64,000 nucleotides of DNA from RHLJ01 sp965247355 (GTDB taxonomy: Bacteria; Bacteroidota; Rhodothermia; Balneolales; Balneolaceae), in contig OZ252011.1 in assembly GCA_965247355.1 (NCBI GenBank), positions 2,356,001-2,420,000 of the forward strand, given 5' to 3'. Below, piece after piece: positions 25,392-32,795 of the stretch. Each line of letters opens with the position of its first letter. The stretch's first letter is position 1. A model generated the notes under the pieces. It saw only the letters and a program-made list of their open reading frames with translations. It was not told where the DNA came from and searched no databases. A program made the translations under genes and the position numbers.

Positions 25392-25548
25392 GTAAAGTTT
25401 CCTGACTTTTTGTTAGACGAAAACTTTAGTGATTATACAAAGATAACTTTCCTAACAAACATTTTCGAACAATGCCATTTGAAATTAATATGGTGAAAAC
25501 ATGTTTTTTAGCCTATAATATTCTCCAGAGAACTAATTAGATTATATA

Positions 25549-25932
25549 ATGCCAACACACCCATTTACAATTCCGGCAAAAAATGCAAAAGAGTTCTCGG
25601 ATGGCAGAACTCAATCTTCATATCCTATTATAGTTCGTCCGGTTCAAACTTTTCCAGAAAAAACGGTAGGTACTATTTATCCTACACATCGAGGTGTTAA
25701 TAATTGTTCAAAATCAAAAATGAAAGAAATTGCTGGGCGTGAAACGAAAAAATGGGCGAGAAAGATATTTGATGAACTCGATAGCGAGCACGAGCCACTT
25801 AAATTTGGTTACAAAAGAACTCAATGTTACACACATAGTGGTAATACACCAGGTTTGGGAAGATTTAGTGAGATGTATACAAATGGCGGGCTTAAAGTAT
25901 TTATTGAATACAAAAAATTTCATCCTGCATAA
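25549..25932 (+). CDS. Hypothetical protein, 127 residues
   Basis: I do not recognise this protein. It has no signal peptide or membrane segment. The sequence is basic and has a central helical part (SKMKEIAGRETKKWARKIFDELDSE) and a C-terminal part rich in Gly, Tyr and His (TQCYTHSGNTPGLGRFSEMYTNGG). It is the only rightward gene between the recombination genes and the cargo, and it converges on the OB-fold-like gene. A hairpin lies between the two stops. It may be an element-specific accessory or anti-defence protein, but nothing in the sequence shows this. Confidence 0.55.
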   Translation: MPTHPFTIPAKNAKEFSDGRTQSSYPIIVRPVQTFPEKTVGTIYPTHRGVNNCSKSKMKEIAGRETKKWARKIFDELDSEHEPLKFGYKRTQCYTHSGNTPGLGRFSEMYTNGGLKVFIEYKKFHPA

Positions 25933-25951
25933 ACACTCAATAATTAACCTA

Positions 25952-25976
25952 AAAGAGAAAGCAAAGCCTTCTCTTT
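25952..25976. terminator. Hairpin between convergent genes
   Basis: AAAGAGAA at 25952 pairs with TTCTCTTT at 25969 around a 9-base loop. On the minus strand the distal arm ends in a T-rich run, so it can serve the leftward recombination operon. Confidence 0.5.
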
Positions 25977-25983
25977 CGGAGCT

Positions 25984-26496
25984 TTAAGCTCCATTAAGTG
26001 CAAACTCCTCAGGAGTCTTATAGTCAGCTCTCTCTACCACTCGCTGATAATTTCCAGAAGACTTTATAGCATTCTTCGCCACTTGGCCACTGGAAGTCTT
26101 GTAAGGCAGAATTGACTCAATATTCGCGTAAGTACGAGAGTTCTCCTGAGAATCATTATGAACCACAAGAACTTGACAGCTCATCCCTATTAGTACTTCT
26201 TCTAAGTCTATTCCAGCCAGTAGCTCTTCCGGAGTGAACTTCTTACCAAGTAGTCGTTCAAGATCTTTTCGCAAGCTGGATTTCTCATGAAGGCTCCAAG
26301 TATATCTTTTAGTTAAGATATAATGGTTTCCTTCTTCGTCCTGAAGTTCAGTCTCAAAGACCAAAGACAGTTTATGTTTAGCTCCCCATGGACTTTCCTG
26401 CTGGCCGAGATCTACAGCGTCAACTATTACTGCTGAGTGCAAACCATCTGGGCATAGGGGATATTCGCTAGGATCTTCTTTTACTATTAGTGGCAT
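25984..26496 (-). CDS. Phage-type OB-fold-like protein (DUF669-like), possible ssDNA-binding partner
   Basis: A 170-residue protein whose layout matches phage DUF669-type proteins: GLHSAVIVDAVDLG..WGAKHKLSLVFETE, a segment on a heat-to-ligand strand (YTWSLHEKSSLRKDLERLLG), then LIGMSCQVLVVHND and a short IESILP strand before a disordered tail. Such proteins are single-stranded DNA-binding partners in phage recombination. Its start overlaps the end of the YqaJ exonuclease gene by 10 bp, which supports a paired exonuclease-annealing role. The assignment is from pattern and neighbourhood. A one-mismatch copy of the 13-bp repeat lies in the linker near residue 137. Confidence 0.5.
   Translation of the reverse strand: MPLIVKEDPSEYPLCPDGLHSAVIVDAVDLGQQESPWGAKHKLSLVFETELQDEEGNHYILTKRYTWSLHEKSSLRKDLERLLGKKFTPEELLAGIDLEEVLIGMSCQVLVVHNDSQENSRTYANIESILPYKTSSGQVAKNAIKSSGNYQRVVERADYKTPEEFALNGA
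26080..26092 (+). repeat. 13-bp island repeat, copy 4 (one mismatch, coding)
   Basis: CACTTGGCCACTG inside the OB-fold-like gene. On the coding strand it gives Ser-Gly-Gln-Val in a linker, in the same reading frame as the copy in the primase gene. Confidence 0.5.
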
Positions 26497-27428
26497 AAGA
26501 ACCTCCTTGTTTTAGTTGTTTTAGAAAACTGTTTATAGAAAATGGGGTGCTCACGCCGAAAACCAGAGACATCAAACCGATTGGTAGATTGACTCTTCCA
26601 AGAGACCAATGTCTTTCCTGCTAATACAAGACGTTCCGCTTTTCCAAGCTTGTCTTTCAACTTGGTCTTAAGGTATTCTTCCTGTTTAATTAGATCGTCT
26701 TTCTTAGCTCTGACTTCTTGCAGCTCTGTATAGAGTGCATACGCAGTGGGTGTGATTTCTACGACTTCTTCCGGCTGTGAATCCGGGTACAATATAAAAG
26801 CATCTTCACCATTGATAGGCTCGGGCCTACGGCCCTCGCCCTCCTCATTATCAAGCATATATGCTTGCCACCAGTCCACAAGCTTCTGAGTCATTTCTTC
26901 AATGAGCTTGTGATTGGGGTCAATGATTTGTGGTTCGTGGAATAGGCAGGTGTCTCTTTCATAGATCTGAAGGAAAGCCCTACTGTACCCAGTGATACCA
27001 AGATAGTGCTGGATTTGTAGATACCATTCTCTTGGAATCTCTCCATCATTTGCTTTCATACGATGGCTCGTGGTCGTCTTTAGCTCCAAAACTGCTGTGG
27101 AATCCAAGCCTTTTCCGGCTAATACCTGGCGGTCTATATTTGCTTTCAAGAATGGGTATTCTGGGTGACTAAACGGCTCATTTACCCTCCGGGTTTTAAA
27201 ACCCGTTTCTTGTTCGAAATAAGCAGCCAGTTGAGGTTCAAAGTAATGCCCGAAATCCATGATTGGATTTGCCTCAATTGAAGGAAGTAATCCTTTCTTT
27301 CGTAAGAAAACTTGTAAAGGAGTGCTGTATTCAGACTCTTGTAAAATCGATGCACAGTCGCTTCCTCCAATATAATTTCTTCTCTGTACAGAGAAGTCGG
27401 AGGGTGGTTTAAGTTCGTGTAAATTCAT
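26487..27428 (-). CDS. YqaJ-family (lambda-exonuclease-like) viral recombinase
   Basis: A 313-residue 5'-3' exonuclease of the YqaJ family, which prepares ends for single-strand annealing in phages and mobile elements. Residues 18-30 read YIGGSDCASILQE, the family N-terminal signature. The PD-(D/E)XK active site is visible as DFGHYFEP, NIDRQVLAG..STAVLELKTT, and WYLQIQHYL. A coiled-coil segment (residues about 225-270) follows. It is transcribed with the OB-fold-like gene (10-bp overlap). A terminator lies between it and the upstream small ORFs, so it may have its own promoter in the 30 bp before its start. Confidence 0.88.
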   Translation of the reverse strand: MNLHELKPPSDFSVQRRNYIGGSDCASILQESEYSTPLQVFLRKKGLLPSIEANPIMDFGHYFEPQLAAYFEQETGFKTRRVNEPFSHPEYPFLKANIDRQVLAGKGLDSTAVLELKTTTSHRMKANDGEIPREWYLQIQHYLGITGYSRAFLQIYERDTCLFHEPQIIDPNHKLIEEMTQKLVDWWQAYMLDNEEGEGRRPEPINGEDAFILYPDSQPEEVVEITPTAYALYTELQEVRAKKDDLIKQEEYLKTKLKDKLGKAERLVLAGKTLVSWKSQSTNRFDVSGFRREHPIFYKQFSKTTKTRRFLCH

Positions 27429-27460
27429 TTTTCAGTGGTTAAATGGTGTAAGTTTCGAGA

Positions 27461-27496
27461 AATAAAAAGAGCCCACAGATTACTCAGTAGGCTCTT
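27461..27496 (-). terminator. Rho-independent terminator after the 43-residue ORF
   Basis: On the minus strand AAGAGCC pairs with GGCTCTT and is followed by a T5 run. The left arm overlaps the end of the 43-codon gene. It separates the DUF932 unit from the exonuclease unit. Confidence 0.75.
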
Positions 27497-27611
27497 CAGA
27501 TTGTTGGTTAGTATCATCAGGTGGATCTTGCTCATCACCGATTAGGAGTAGCTTTAATCCATGCTTTATGGACTCAGTCAGGGAGTCGATGAGGTCTGTT
27601 TTTGTGCTCAT
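27480..27611 (-). CDS. Small acidic protein, 43 residues
   Basis: An ATG at 27611 opens a 43-codon frame reading MSTKTDLIDSLTESIKHG, then LKLLLIGDEQDP and an acidic, Asp/Glu/Gln-rich tail ending at 27480. Its ATG overlaps the stop of the 17-codon frame before it (ATGA), and it ends in a clean terminator. This arrangement suggests a real translated gene. Function unknown; small acidic element proteins can be inhibitors of host defence or nucleases, but that is only a possibility. Confidence 0.5.
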   Translation of the reverse strand: MSTKTDLIDSLTESIKHGLKLLLIGDEQDPPDDTNQQSEEPTE

Positions 27612-27661
27612 ACTTTACCCCGACAGATGTTGATTATAATTTTCACAATTACTGTTCCCAT
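27608..27661 (-). CDS. 17-residue micro-ORF with strong ribosome binding site
   Basis: After the DUF932 stop the minus strand reads TAAGGAGGAAACCATGG, an ideal Shine-Dalgarno sequence 5 bases before an ATG. The frame encodes MGTVIVKIIINICRGKV and ends in a TGA that overlaps the next ATG. It may be a translated peptide or a coupling leader for the 43-codon gene. Its hydrophobic core and basic end also resemble a small membrane peptide. Confidence 0.4.
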   Translation of the reverse strand: MGTVIVKIIINICRGKV

Positions 27662-27671
27662 GGTTTCCTCC

Positions 27672-28415
27672 TTAGTTTAGATATAACCCTTTGGTAAGCT
27701 TGTGTAATTCACTGTGGCGCTGGATGATCTTATCAACCGGCGAGCTCTTTAAGGCTTCTGTTGCACAGTTATATCCTGCCCATAGCGTATCCATTTCGAA
27801 CTCAGGGTGCGAAGGTTTCCAAAGCTCTTTAAAGGCAGTTGTGGACTGGGTAGCTGAAAGAATGCCTTCCCCAGTGAGTAGTCCGATAAACTCGTACTTC
27901 TCCTGCTGGTTCATAGGCCGTTCTTTCATGGCTTGCACATCCTGGCTGATCTGATGAAAGTTGTGCTGGCTTTTGTAGATCGCTGTCACAATCTGATCAT
28001 GCAGATCTTCATGCATGTCTTCGCCTTGATGCTTTCGCATAACTTTTACATCCCCTGAAAAGACGAGATTATCACATACTAAAACTGTGCTCCCCAAAAC
28101 CAGCCCGGCGGACATGCTTTTATTATATGAATTACGCAATCCTATGGCGACTTTCAGTTCTTCATCAGGACGTGGATTGATCTTCCGGAAAGTGATTACT
28201 CCGAACATCTTTTGCCCATCAGAAGAAAGAGCATAGCTGTCTCCATCGAATCGATAGCCTTTGAGAAGGTCAGAGGCAATGGTCAGAATGTTTACTGCAA
28301 AATCATAATGATTAAGTGGGGTGTAAGATTTTGTTTTCTTGGGTTCAGGGATTGTGAGAAGCTGCTCAAGCGATACTCGGGATGAACCACAGTGGGTTAA
28401 GAGTTGATTTGTCAT
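27672..28415 (-). CDS. DUF932-family phage/plasmid protein
   Basis: A 247-residue protein of the DUF932 type found on phages, plasmids and integrated elements. Supporting segments are the ASDLLKGYRFDGDSYALSSDGQKMFGVI region, IGLRNSYNKSMSAGLVLGSTVLVCDNLVFSGD (the most conserved part of the family) and the helical C-terminal half with IQRHSELHKLTKGLY. Biochemical role is unknown; the gene typically travels with RadC-like and recombination genes, as here. It is divergent from the radC-like gene across a 133-bp region with an inverted repeat. Confidence 0.8.
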   Translation of the reverse strand: MTNQLLTHCGSSRVSLEQLLTIPEPKKTKSYTPLNHYDFAVNILTIASDLLKGYRFDGDSYALSSDGQKMFGVITFRKINPRPDEELKVAIGLRNSYNKSMSAGLVLGSTVLVCDNLVFSGDVKVMRKHQGEDMHEDLHDQIVTAIYKSQHNFHQISQDVQAMKERPMNQQEKYEFIGLLTGEGILSATQSTTAFKELWKPSHPEFEMDTLWAGYNCATEALKSSPVDKIIQRHSELHKLTKGLYLN

Positions 28416-28448
28416 TTGAGTTGGAATAAGAGTTCAATGGCATTATTA

Positions 28449-28506
28449 CCATTGTTCTTATACCAAAAAACGGTTCAAGCTGAGTAAAAATAGGGTATAA
28501 GAATGG
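28449..28506. promoter_or_regulatory. Inverted repeat in the DUF932/radC divergent region
   Basis: CCATTGTTCTTATACC (28449-28464) faces GGTATAAGAATGG (28494-28506), with one extra base pair set in the left arm and a 29-bp gap. It contains TGTTCTTATACCAAA, which is repeated at 21032. It lies between two divergent promoters, as expected for an element regulator's operator. Confidence 0.55.
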
Positions 28507-28548
28507 TGAGGCTTGTTAGCCTTGTAACCATAATTAATCGAACCCATT

Positions 28549-29001
28549 ATGCACCAAGTAGCCGAAGTATCACTTCGATATAAAACCCAAACTTCTTATG
28601 ACGAACGGCCTAAAATAAGTACACCGGTTGAGGCAGAAACTTACCTGAGGACAATTTTTGATGAAGAGGTTTTAGAATTACACGAAGTCTTTATCATCGT
28701 ACTCCTAAATGCAGCTCGAAGAGTCTTAGGATGGTCTCAAATCTCACAAGGAACCAGAAATGCTACTTTAGTAGATACCGCTTCAGTCGCGCAAGTCGTG
28801 TTGCTGGGAAACGCCACGAGTGTAGTTCTAGCACATAATCACCCATCTGGAAAACTCCAAGAATTAGCAAATGACATCAATCTCACTGTTCGACTCATGA
28901 AGGGCCTGAAGCTATTTCAAATCTCTGTCGATGACCACATTATTCTAACTCGGGATAGCTACCTGTCATTCAGGGAAGAAGGACTAATGAAAGAAGGTTA
29001 A
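28549..29001 (+). CDS. radC: RadC-like JAB/MPN domain protein
   Basis: A 150-residue protein of the element-type RadC family (JAB1/MPN metalloprotease fold). The region LHEVFIIVLLNAARRVLGWSQISQGT leads into AHNHPSG and then ND, matching the H-x-H-P-S-G ... D metal site. The usual P-S-x-x-D segment reads E-L-A-N-D, so the conserved serine is absent. RadC-like genes are common passengers of phages and plasmids and their biochemical role is unsettled; a repair role is not supported for E. coli RadC. It is the only rightward gene in this half of the island and faces the DUF932 gene. Confidence 0.85.
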   Translation: MHQVAEVSLRYKTQTSYDERPKISTPVEAETYLRTIFDEEVLELHEVFIIVLLNAARRVLGWSQISQGTRNATLVDTASVAQVVLLGNATSVVLAHNHPSGKLQELANDINLTVRLMKGLKLFQISVDDHIILTRDSYLSFREEGLMKEG

Positions 29002-29174
29002 CACCTTCTTTTAACTCAAATCTTAGATAGAAAAAGAAAAAATACACCCAAAAAATTTTCAGAATCCGAATCTGAGGCGAAGCCTGGGTGAATATTAGGT
29101 GGGGGGCTTTCTGGTCAAAATGCCGGGGGTGGGTTATGGAACCTAAATCCTTAAGATCGAAATTAACCACTACT

Positions 29175-29204
29175 AAAAAACCAGCCCTCCCGGAGGAAGG
29201 CTGG
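29175..29204 (-). terminator. Rho-independent terminator for the primase transcript
   Basis: On the minus strand CCAGCCTTCC pairs with GGAGGGCTGG (one T-G pair) around TCCG, followed by T6. It lies 110 bp past the primase stop. Confidence 0.75.
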
Positions 29205-29259
29205 CTCATTATGTAGTTTGAAAAATTATAAGTGTTTTCTGGTTTTTACCCAGAGTAGC

Positions 29260-29297
29260 AAGCTTTGACCACTTCGGCACTGTGAAGTGCTTTAGTG
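29260..29297. terminator. Hairpin past the primase stop, built on the 13-bp repeat
   Basis: GACCACT at 29267 pairs with AGTGGTC, flanked by AAGCTT on both sides, and a CACTTC/GAAGTG pair nests inside. A near copy of CACTTCGCCACTG forms the left arm. Confidence 0.45.
29270..29282 (+). repeat. 13-bp island repeat, copy 5 (one mismatch)
   Basis: CACTTCGGCACTG, one change from the exact word, just downstream of the primase gene. Confidence 0.55.
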
Positions 29298-29314
29298 GTC
29301 AAGCTTTTCGATTC

Positions 29315-32300
29315 CTAGCTGAACTTTATTAAAACAGCTCCATTGGAGTCTCGCTTAATGGTTGTCCAACCTTTGAAATTGCCATATTCCTGCATCCAAG
29401 CATTGAATGTTTTAGACTGAGTTATGTCTAGTTCACTTGGGTGTACTTCATGAAATGCAGGTATCTGCTTGCCTGAAGAATGTAATTCTGAAGTTACTTT
29501 CGCTATACCATCCTGCATTTCTACGTCCCCTCTGAACAGTGATCGTAAATCATAATCCCTACCTTGTTCGATCCAGTTCTCAGCCCAATCATAAAATGGT
29601 TTTGATGTAGAATCGGTAAAGCTTCTGACTTTATACTGACCTGTTTTTGGAAAAATCATGCCTTCTTTAAGGTATAACTGTATACAACGAATCATAAATT
29701 GATCGTACAGCATCCACTCTTCATCATTCCAGTCATCAAACAGGTTATGACCAAACTCTTTCTGAGGGTTCAGATGAGGGCCATAATAATCACTGAATGG
29801 CAAGAAAACCTGTCTCCGATCAAAACTGTGTCCATTACCTTTGATAGTATGATTTGTAGAAATGATAATTTTTGGCGACTGCGAGAAAGGGATAGTAAAC
29901 TTGTCTTTTCCTTTTCTTTCAACCTGTAGATCATCCGTAATCGCATTGAAAAGAACTTCGAAGTCGAAGCTATCTCTTACATCTTCAAAATGGAATGACT
30001 GATCACCTAAATAGACGTTCATGAATAAGAAGCGGCTCTCGGTATCCACATTCTTTCCAGCAATATAGCCTTGTTTACGAATATACCGGATAGCCTTTGC
30101 AAAGATACCCTTTCCTGTTCCACCAGCATGAACACCTTTACTACTGAATTCATCTACGAGGATTAAAGCACGAGCATTACCAACATCCTTATACCCATGC
30201 AAATGATATCCCAAGCAGCTCATAAAAGCTTTCTTACGTTCGGTATCACCGCCACATACATTTTCTATGAACTGTTCGAATTCACCCTTTTTAGATGAAC
30301 TTGATGGATTGAAAGGTCGACCCAAAATTTGCGATTTCCAGATTGCCCCATCTAAATCCGAGTATTCTACCTCGTAGATACCTGTCGCCGTGACTTTTAT
30401 AACCCTATTCTGATAAAATAGAAAGGCCATATCAATTGTGTCTTCAAGCAAGGTGACCGTCTTCTTAAGACATAGAGCTTTAAAGTCATCATTTAGGATT
30501 TTAGTCATATGCTTGTGATACACCTGAACTAATTTAATTCTTGGTATCAACGTAGAGCCTGTTTCCTCAGAAGAGATATCAATATACTTGCTCATTTTTC
30601 CAATGACTGAGTCTCGAATCACATCAAATAAGACATGTCCATGTAATTCTTCTAGGATATTAACTTTCCTACGAATTAATGTCGGCTCCTCTTCAGCAAA
30701 ATAAGTCTTGTTAATGCCCAAGTTACTGAGAACCCGAGGCAATTTTTCTAGGTCTAATTCTAGTTTAGGTGTTTTGACACCTCCGATGAGCCAGAACTTA
30801 TATTTCTGTGTCCAGGTGTTCCAAACATATTCTGAGACACTTTTGAGGCTTATACCTGAAGCAGATAATTCAGCTATAATTTTATTGTGATTCACATTTT
30901 TGCCGAACCCTTGGAATACAGGGTTCACCCACCAGATTTCAGTATCCTGATCTAAAGCATCTGCATAGCTCCTTACATACTTTCTGGCTGTGCGTTCTTC
31001 ATCTCCATAATCGGCGTCCCTGAATACATATACCTGCTCCCAGTATTTACCTATTTCAGTAATAATTTCACTTTGTTTTTCAGAGAGCTTACTTCCGTTC
31101 TGAAACATCGGAGCTATTACATCCACTTTTGCATCCACTGATAGTGCAATAGCCTCAAATGGGGTTTCGGCTATATATGCTATACTTTTATTAGCAGTAT
31201 GATGTGTCCCAAAAAATGAATTAGTCACATGGGAACCTTTTATATCTTCATATGTGAACTGTTCTCCATCTAATGCATATACTCTTAATCCAAAGTGGTG
31301 AGGAACATAGAGGGAGTCTTCAATATTTCCAGTCTTGAAGGAATGTTGGCCTAATCCAATATTGAATTCGCAGAGTTGTTCGTGAGTTACGCTGTAATTA
31401 TTCATAACCCACTGAGCCAACGGATGATCTGCTTCGGCAACCAACCTATTTACTCTTAATATGTGGGCATCGTGTTTATCCTCCGTCCAGAATTCTTCAG
31501 GCTTTGTAATTACAATTGACAGCTTGTTAAAGGATTTGAGCACTTCGCCACTGGGGACTTCTGCTTCTTTCAACAAATGATAGAAAGTGCCTATCGTGAT
31601 TTCCCCGCTACCTCCATTAAGACAAGCGTCAAACTGTTTATCATTTTCAGCCTGATTGTATTTTGGAGAAAGCTTGCTTACTCGATGAAATAGTTCTCTC
31701 CCCTCTTCACTGAATTCAGCAAATGCGAATCCTATATTGCGCCAATTTTCATAGCTATCCGCTATGTTGATCTCATTCTCTTCAAGATGGCTGACTAGAG
31801 CTTCAATTTTATCAAATGAATCTTCGTCCTCCTGAAGTGACATAGTGGACTTAGGTGACACACTTTTGCTTGGCATGTCAAACTCAGGTAATTCGACAGT
31901 CTCAGCTTCTTCATTCAAGTAAGCATTGGTATCCCACGGAAGAAAACAAGCAGATACAACTGATTTAGGAAGGCGGTCTGTAAATACTCCATGCTTATCT
32001 TCAATGCGTTCAGCAATGAAATCATAAGCATAGGGAAAAGCATCAATACTTATATTTTTATCGACTTTATAGACCGCCTTAATCCCTGTCCCACTAGGAG
32101 AAGTGAAGACTAGAGCTGGCTGTAGAGTTCCATCTGCTATTAACGCATTCTTTACCTTTTCAAGGTTTGTTACATCGTCAATGTCGATGCATACATAGCC
32201 ACTAAACTTTTTGAGACAATCCTCTTTACGTTTAGTGAAAGTTCCAGAGAAGGTTGCGAACTTAAAGTTTCGAGCTTTATAGTCTTTCGCCCAATCCGTT

Positions 32301-32434
32301 TGTTCTATATCCCGAAGGGCAATTGTTGATTCTCTTGGATCATCTGAAGTTATAAAAGCATGTATCTCTTTGAGAGTTACTTCAGATTCAGGGGTAATGT
32401 TCTTGATGTTTTTTGAAAACTTACTGAGTTCCAT
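29315..32434 (-). CDS. Element primase-helicase (BT4734-like, PriCT-2, Toprim-like, SF3 helicase)
   Basis: A 1039-residue replication protein. Residues about 35-180 match the BT4734/VirE-N-type domain (KFSGYVCIDIDDVTNLEKVK, FTSPSGTGIKAVYKVD). Residues about 205-290 are PriCT-2-like (SYENWRNIGFAFAEF..GSGEITIGTFYHLL). A Toprim-like region follows, with IAETPFEAIAL near 428 and VFRDADYGDEERT near 473. The C-terminal superfamily 3 helicase has Walker A GGTGKGIFAKAI near residue 770, and then HFEDVRDSFDFE and IIISTNHTIKGNGHSFDRR. It should prime and unwind DNA for the element's own replication. Upstream (right) lies a palindrome-rich stretch that could be its origin. An exact copy of the 13-bp repeat lies in the linker near residue 295. 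Confidence 0.85.
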   Translation of the reverse strand: MELSKFSKNIKNITPESEVTLKEIHAFITSDDPRESTIALRDIEQTDWAKDYKARNFKFATFSGTFTKRKEDCLKKFSGYVCIDIDDVTNLEKVKNALIADGTLQPALVFTSPSGTGIKAVYKVDKNISIDAFPYAYDFIAERIEDKHGVFTDRLPKSVVSACFLPWDTNAYLNEEAETVELPEFDMPSKSVSPKSTMSLQEDEDSFDKIEALVSHLEENEINIADSYENWRNIGFAFAEFSEEGRELFHRVSKLSPKYNQAENDKQFDACLNGGSGEITIGTFYHLLKEAEVPSGEVLKSFNKLSIVITKPEEFWTEDKHDAHILRVNRLVAEADHPLAQWVMNNYSVTHEQLCEFNIGLGQHSFKTGNIEDSLYVPHHFGLRVYALDGEQFTYEDIKGSHVTNSFFGTHHTANKSIAYIAETPFEAIALSVDAKVDVIAPMFQNGSKLSEKQSEIITEIGKYWEQVYVFRDADYGDEERTARKYVRSYADALDQDTEIWWVNPVFQGFGKNVNHNKIIAELSASGISLKSVSEYVWNTWTQKYKFWLIGGVKTPKLELDLEKLPRVLSNLGINKTYFAEEEPTLIRRKVNILEELHGHVLFDVIRDSVIGKMSKYIDISSEETGSTLIPRIKLVQVYHKHMTKILNDDFKALCLKKTVTLLEDTIDMAFLFYQNRVIKVTATGIYEVEYSDLDGAIWKSQILGRPFNPSSSSKKGEFEQFIENVCGGDTERKKAFMSCLGYHLHGYKDVGNARALILVDEFSSKGVHAGGTGKGIFAKAIRYIRKQGYIAGKNVDTESRFLFMNVYLGDQSFHFEDVRDSFDFEVLFNAITDDLQVERKGKDKFTIPFSQSPKIIISTNHTIKGNGHSFDRRQVFLPFSDYYGPHLNPQKEFGHNLFDDWNDEEWMLYDQFMIRCIQLYLKEGMIFPKTGQYKVRSFTDSTSKPFYDWAENWIEQGRDYDLRSLFRGDVEMQDGIAKVTSELHSSGKQIPAFHEVHPSELDITQSKTFNAWMQEYGNFKGWTTIKRDSNGAVLIKFS
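31541..31553 (+). repeat. 13-bp island repeat, copy 6 (exact, coding)
   Basis: CACTTCGCCACTG inside the primase gene, encoding Ser-Gly-Glu-Val in the linker between the PriCT-2-like and Toprim-like parts. Confidence 0.65.
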
Positions 32435-32585
32435 TTTCTAATAATTTCGGGCATACCTTTAATTAGATATACCACGGTTTTTGGAAATCAGTGTAGTTCG
32501 TAATATGAATGAGTCACCTTTGCCGATTGGGTTGTTAGGACAACTTAGAACTACGAGGTTCCGACAAGATTCGAATATCCCTACT

Positions 32586-32637
32586 GGGGGTAACTCCGTT
32601 ACACTGTGTTAAAGTGTAATGCCTTTATAAAGGCATT
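32586..32637. other. Stacked inverted repeats upstream of the primase, candidate origin
   Basis: Three inverted repeats in about 50 bp: GTAAC/GTTAC (32590-32602), TTACACT/AGTGTAA (32599-32605 with 32613-32619) and a perfect 20-bp palindrome, AATGCCTTTATAAAGGCATT (32618-32637). They overlap by a few bases, so alternative folds are possible. The position before a primase-helicase gene, in a 398-bp gap without a convincing gene, suggests a replication origin or a primase operator. Confidence 0.45.
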
Positions 32638-32733
32638 CAAGAAGATAAGAAGATTTGGAGATAGTTAACAGTGTTAAGTAAACTTTCTTTGATTATAAGC
32701 GAAGAAAAATTGAGTGGGATTGTCGGCTATTTT

Positions 32734-32762
32734 CTCAGTATAATCTCAGTAGTTAATCAGTA
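32734..32762. repeat. Three NTCAGTA repeats with 11-bp period at the island's right end
   Basis: CTCAGTA at 32734, CTCAGTA at 32745 and ATCAGTA at 32756 are spaced by exactly one helical turn. An inverted half-site (TTACTGG) follows at 32773. They may be recombinase arm sites or iterons. Confidence 0.5.
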
Positions 32763-32795
32763 ATCGGCGTGGTTACTGGGAGAGCTGAAAAAGAA

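Larger units (their letters stand above)
25140..25548. other. 409-bp intergenic region with palindrome and 13-bp repeat
   Basis: This AT-rich gap separates the divergent glycosidase-like gene and the 127-residue gene. It contains a perfect 14-bp palindrome at 25321-25334 and an exact copy of the 13-bp island repeat at 25379-25391. I see no convincing coding sequence in it. Confidence 0.6.
29002..29314. other. Intergenic region between convergent radC-like and primase genes
   Basis: 313 bp holding two hairpins described separately and a G-rich tract (29098-29135). I see no credible gene in it. Confidence 0.5.
14864..32795. mobile_element. tRNA-Pro-associated integrative element, about 18 kb
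   Basis: The stretch starts directly at the 3' end of tRNA-Pro with a tyrosine recombinase and ends before the tRNA-Gly terminator. Contents are recombinase, restriction-modification candidate, XRE regulator, secreted cargo, YqaJ exonuclease with OB-fold-like protein, DUF932, RadC-like protein and a primase-helicase. These are element and phage replication/recombination families, and none of the flanking core genes resemble them. An element-specific 13-bp repeat occurs at least six times inside. I could not find by eye a second copy of the tRNA 3' end, so the right boundary (placed between the NTCAGTA repeats and the tRNA-Gly terminator) is approximate. Confidence 0.75.

Noticed and set aside
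28970..29209. 79-codon frame on the minus strand after the radC-like gene
   Set aside because: It crosses the terminator and the end of the radC-like gene and has low-complexity hydrophobic sequence.
32550..32590. tRNA-like TTCGAAT segment on the minus strand, considered as a second attachment site
   Set aside because: The flanking bases do not form a T stem, and its orientation is opposite to tRNA-Pro, so it cannot be the direct-repeat partner.
32505..32612. 35-codon frame on the plus strand (MNESPLPIGLLGQLRTTRF start)
   Set aside because: No ribosome binding site is evident and it overlaps the palindrome cluster; better read as non-coding.
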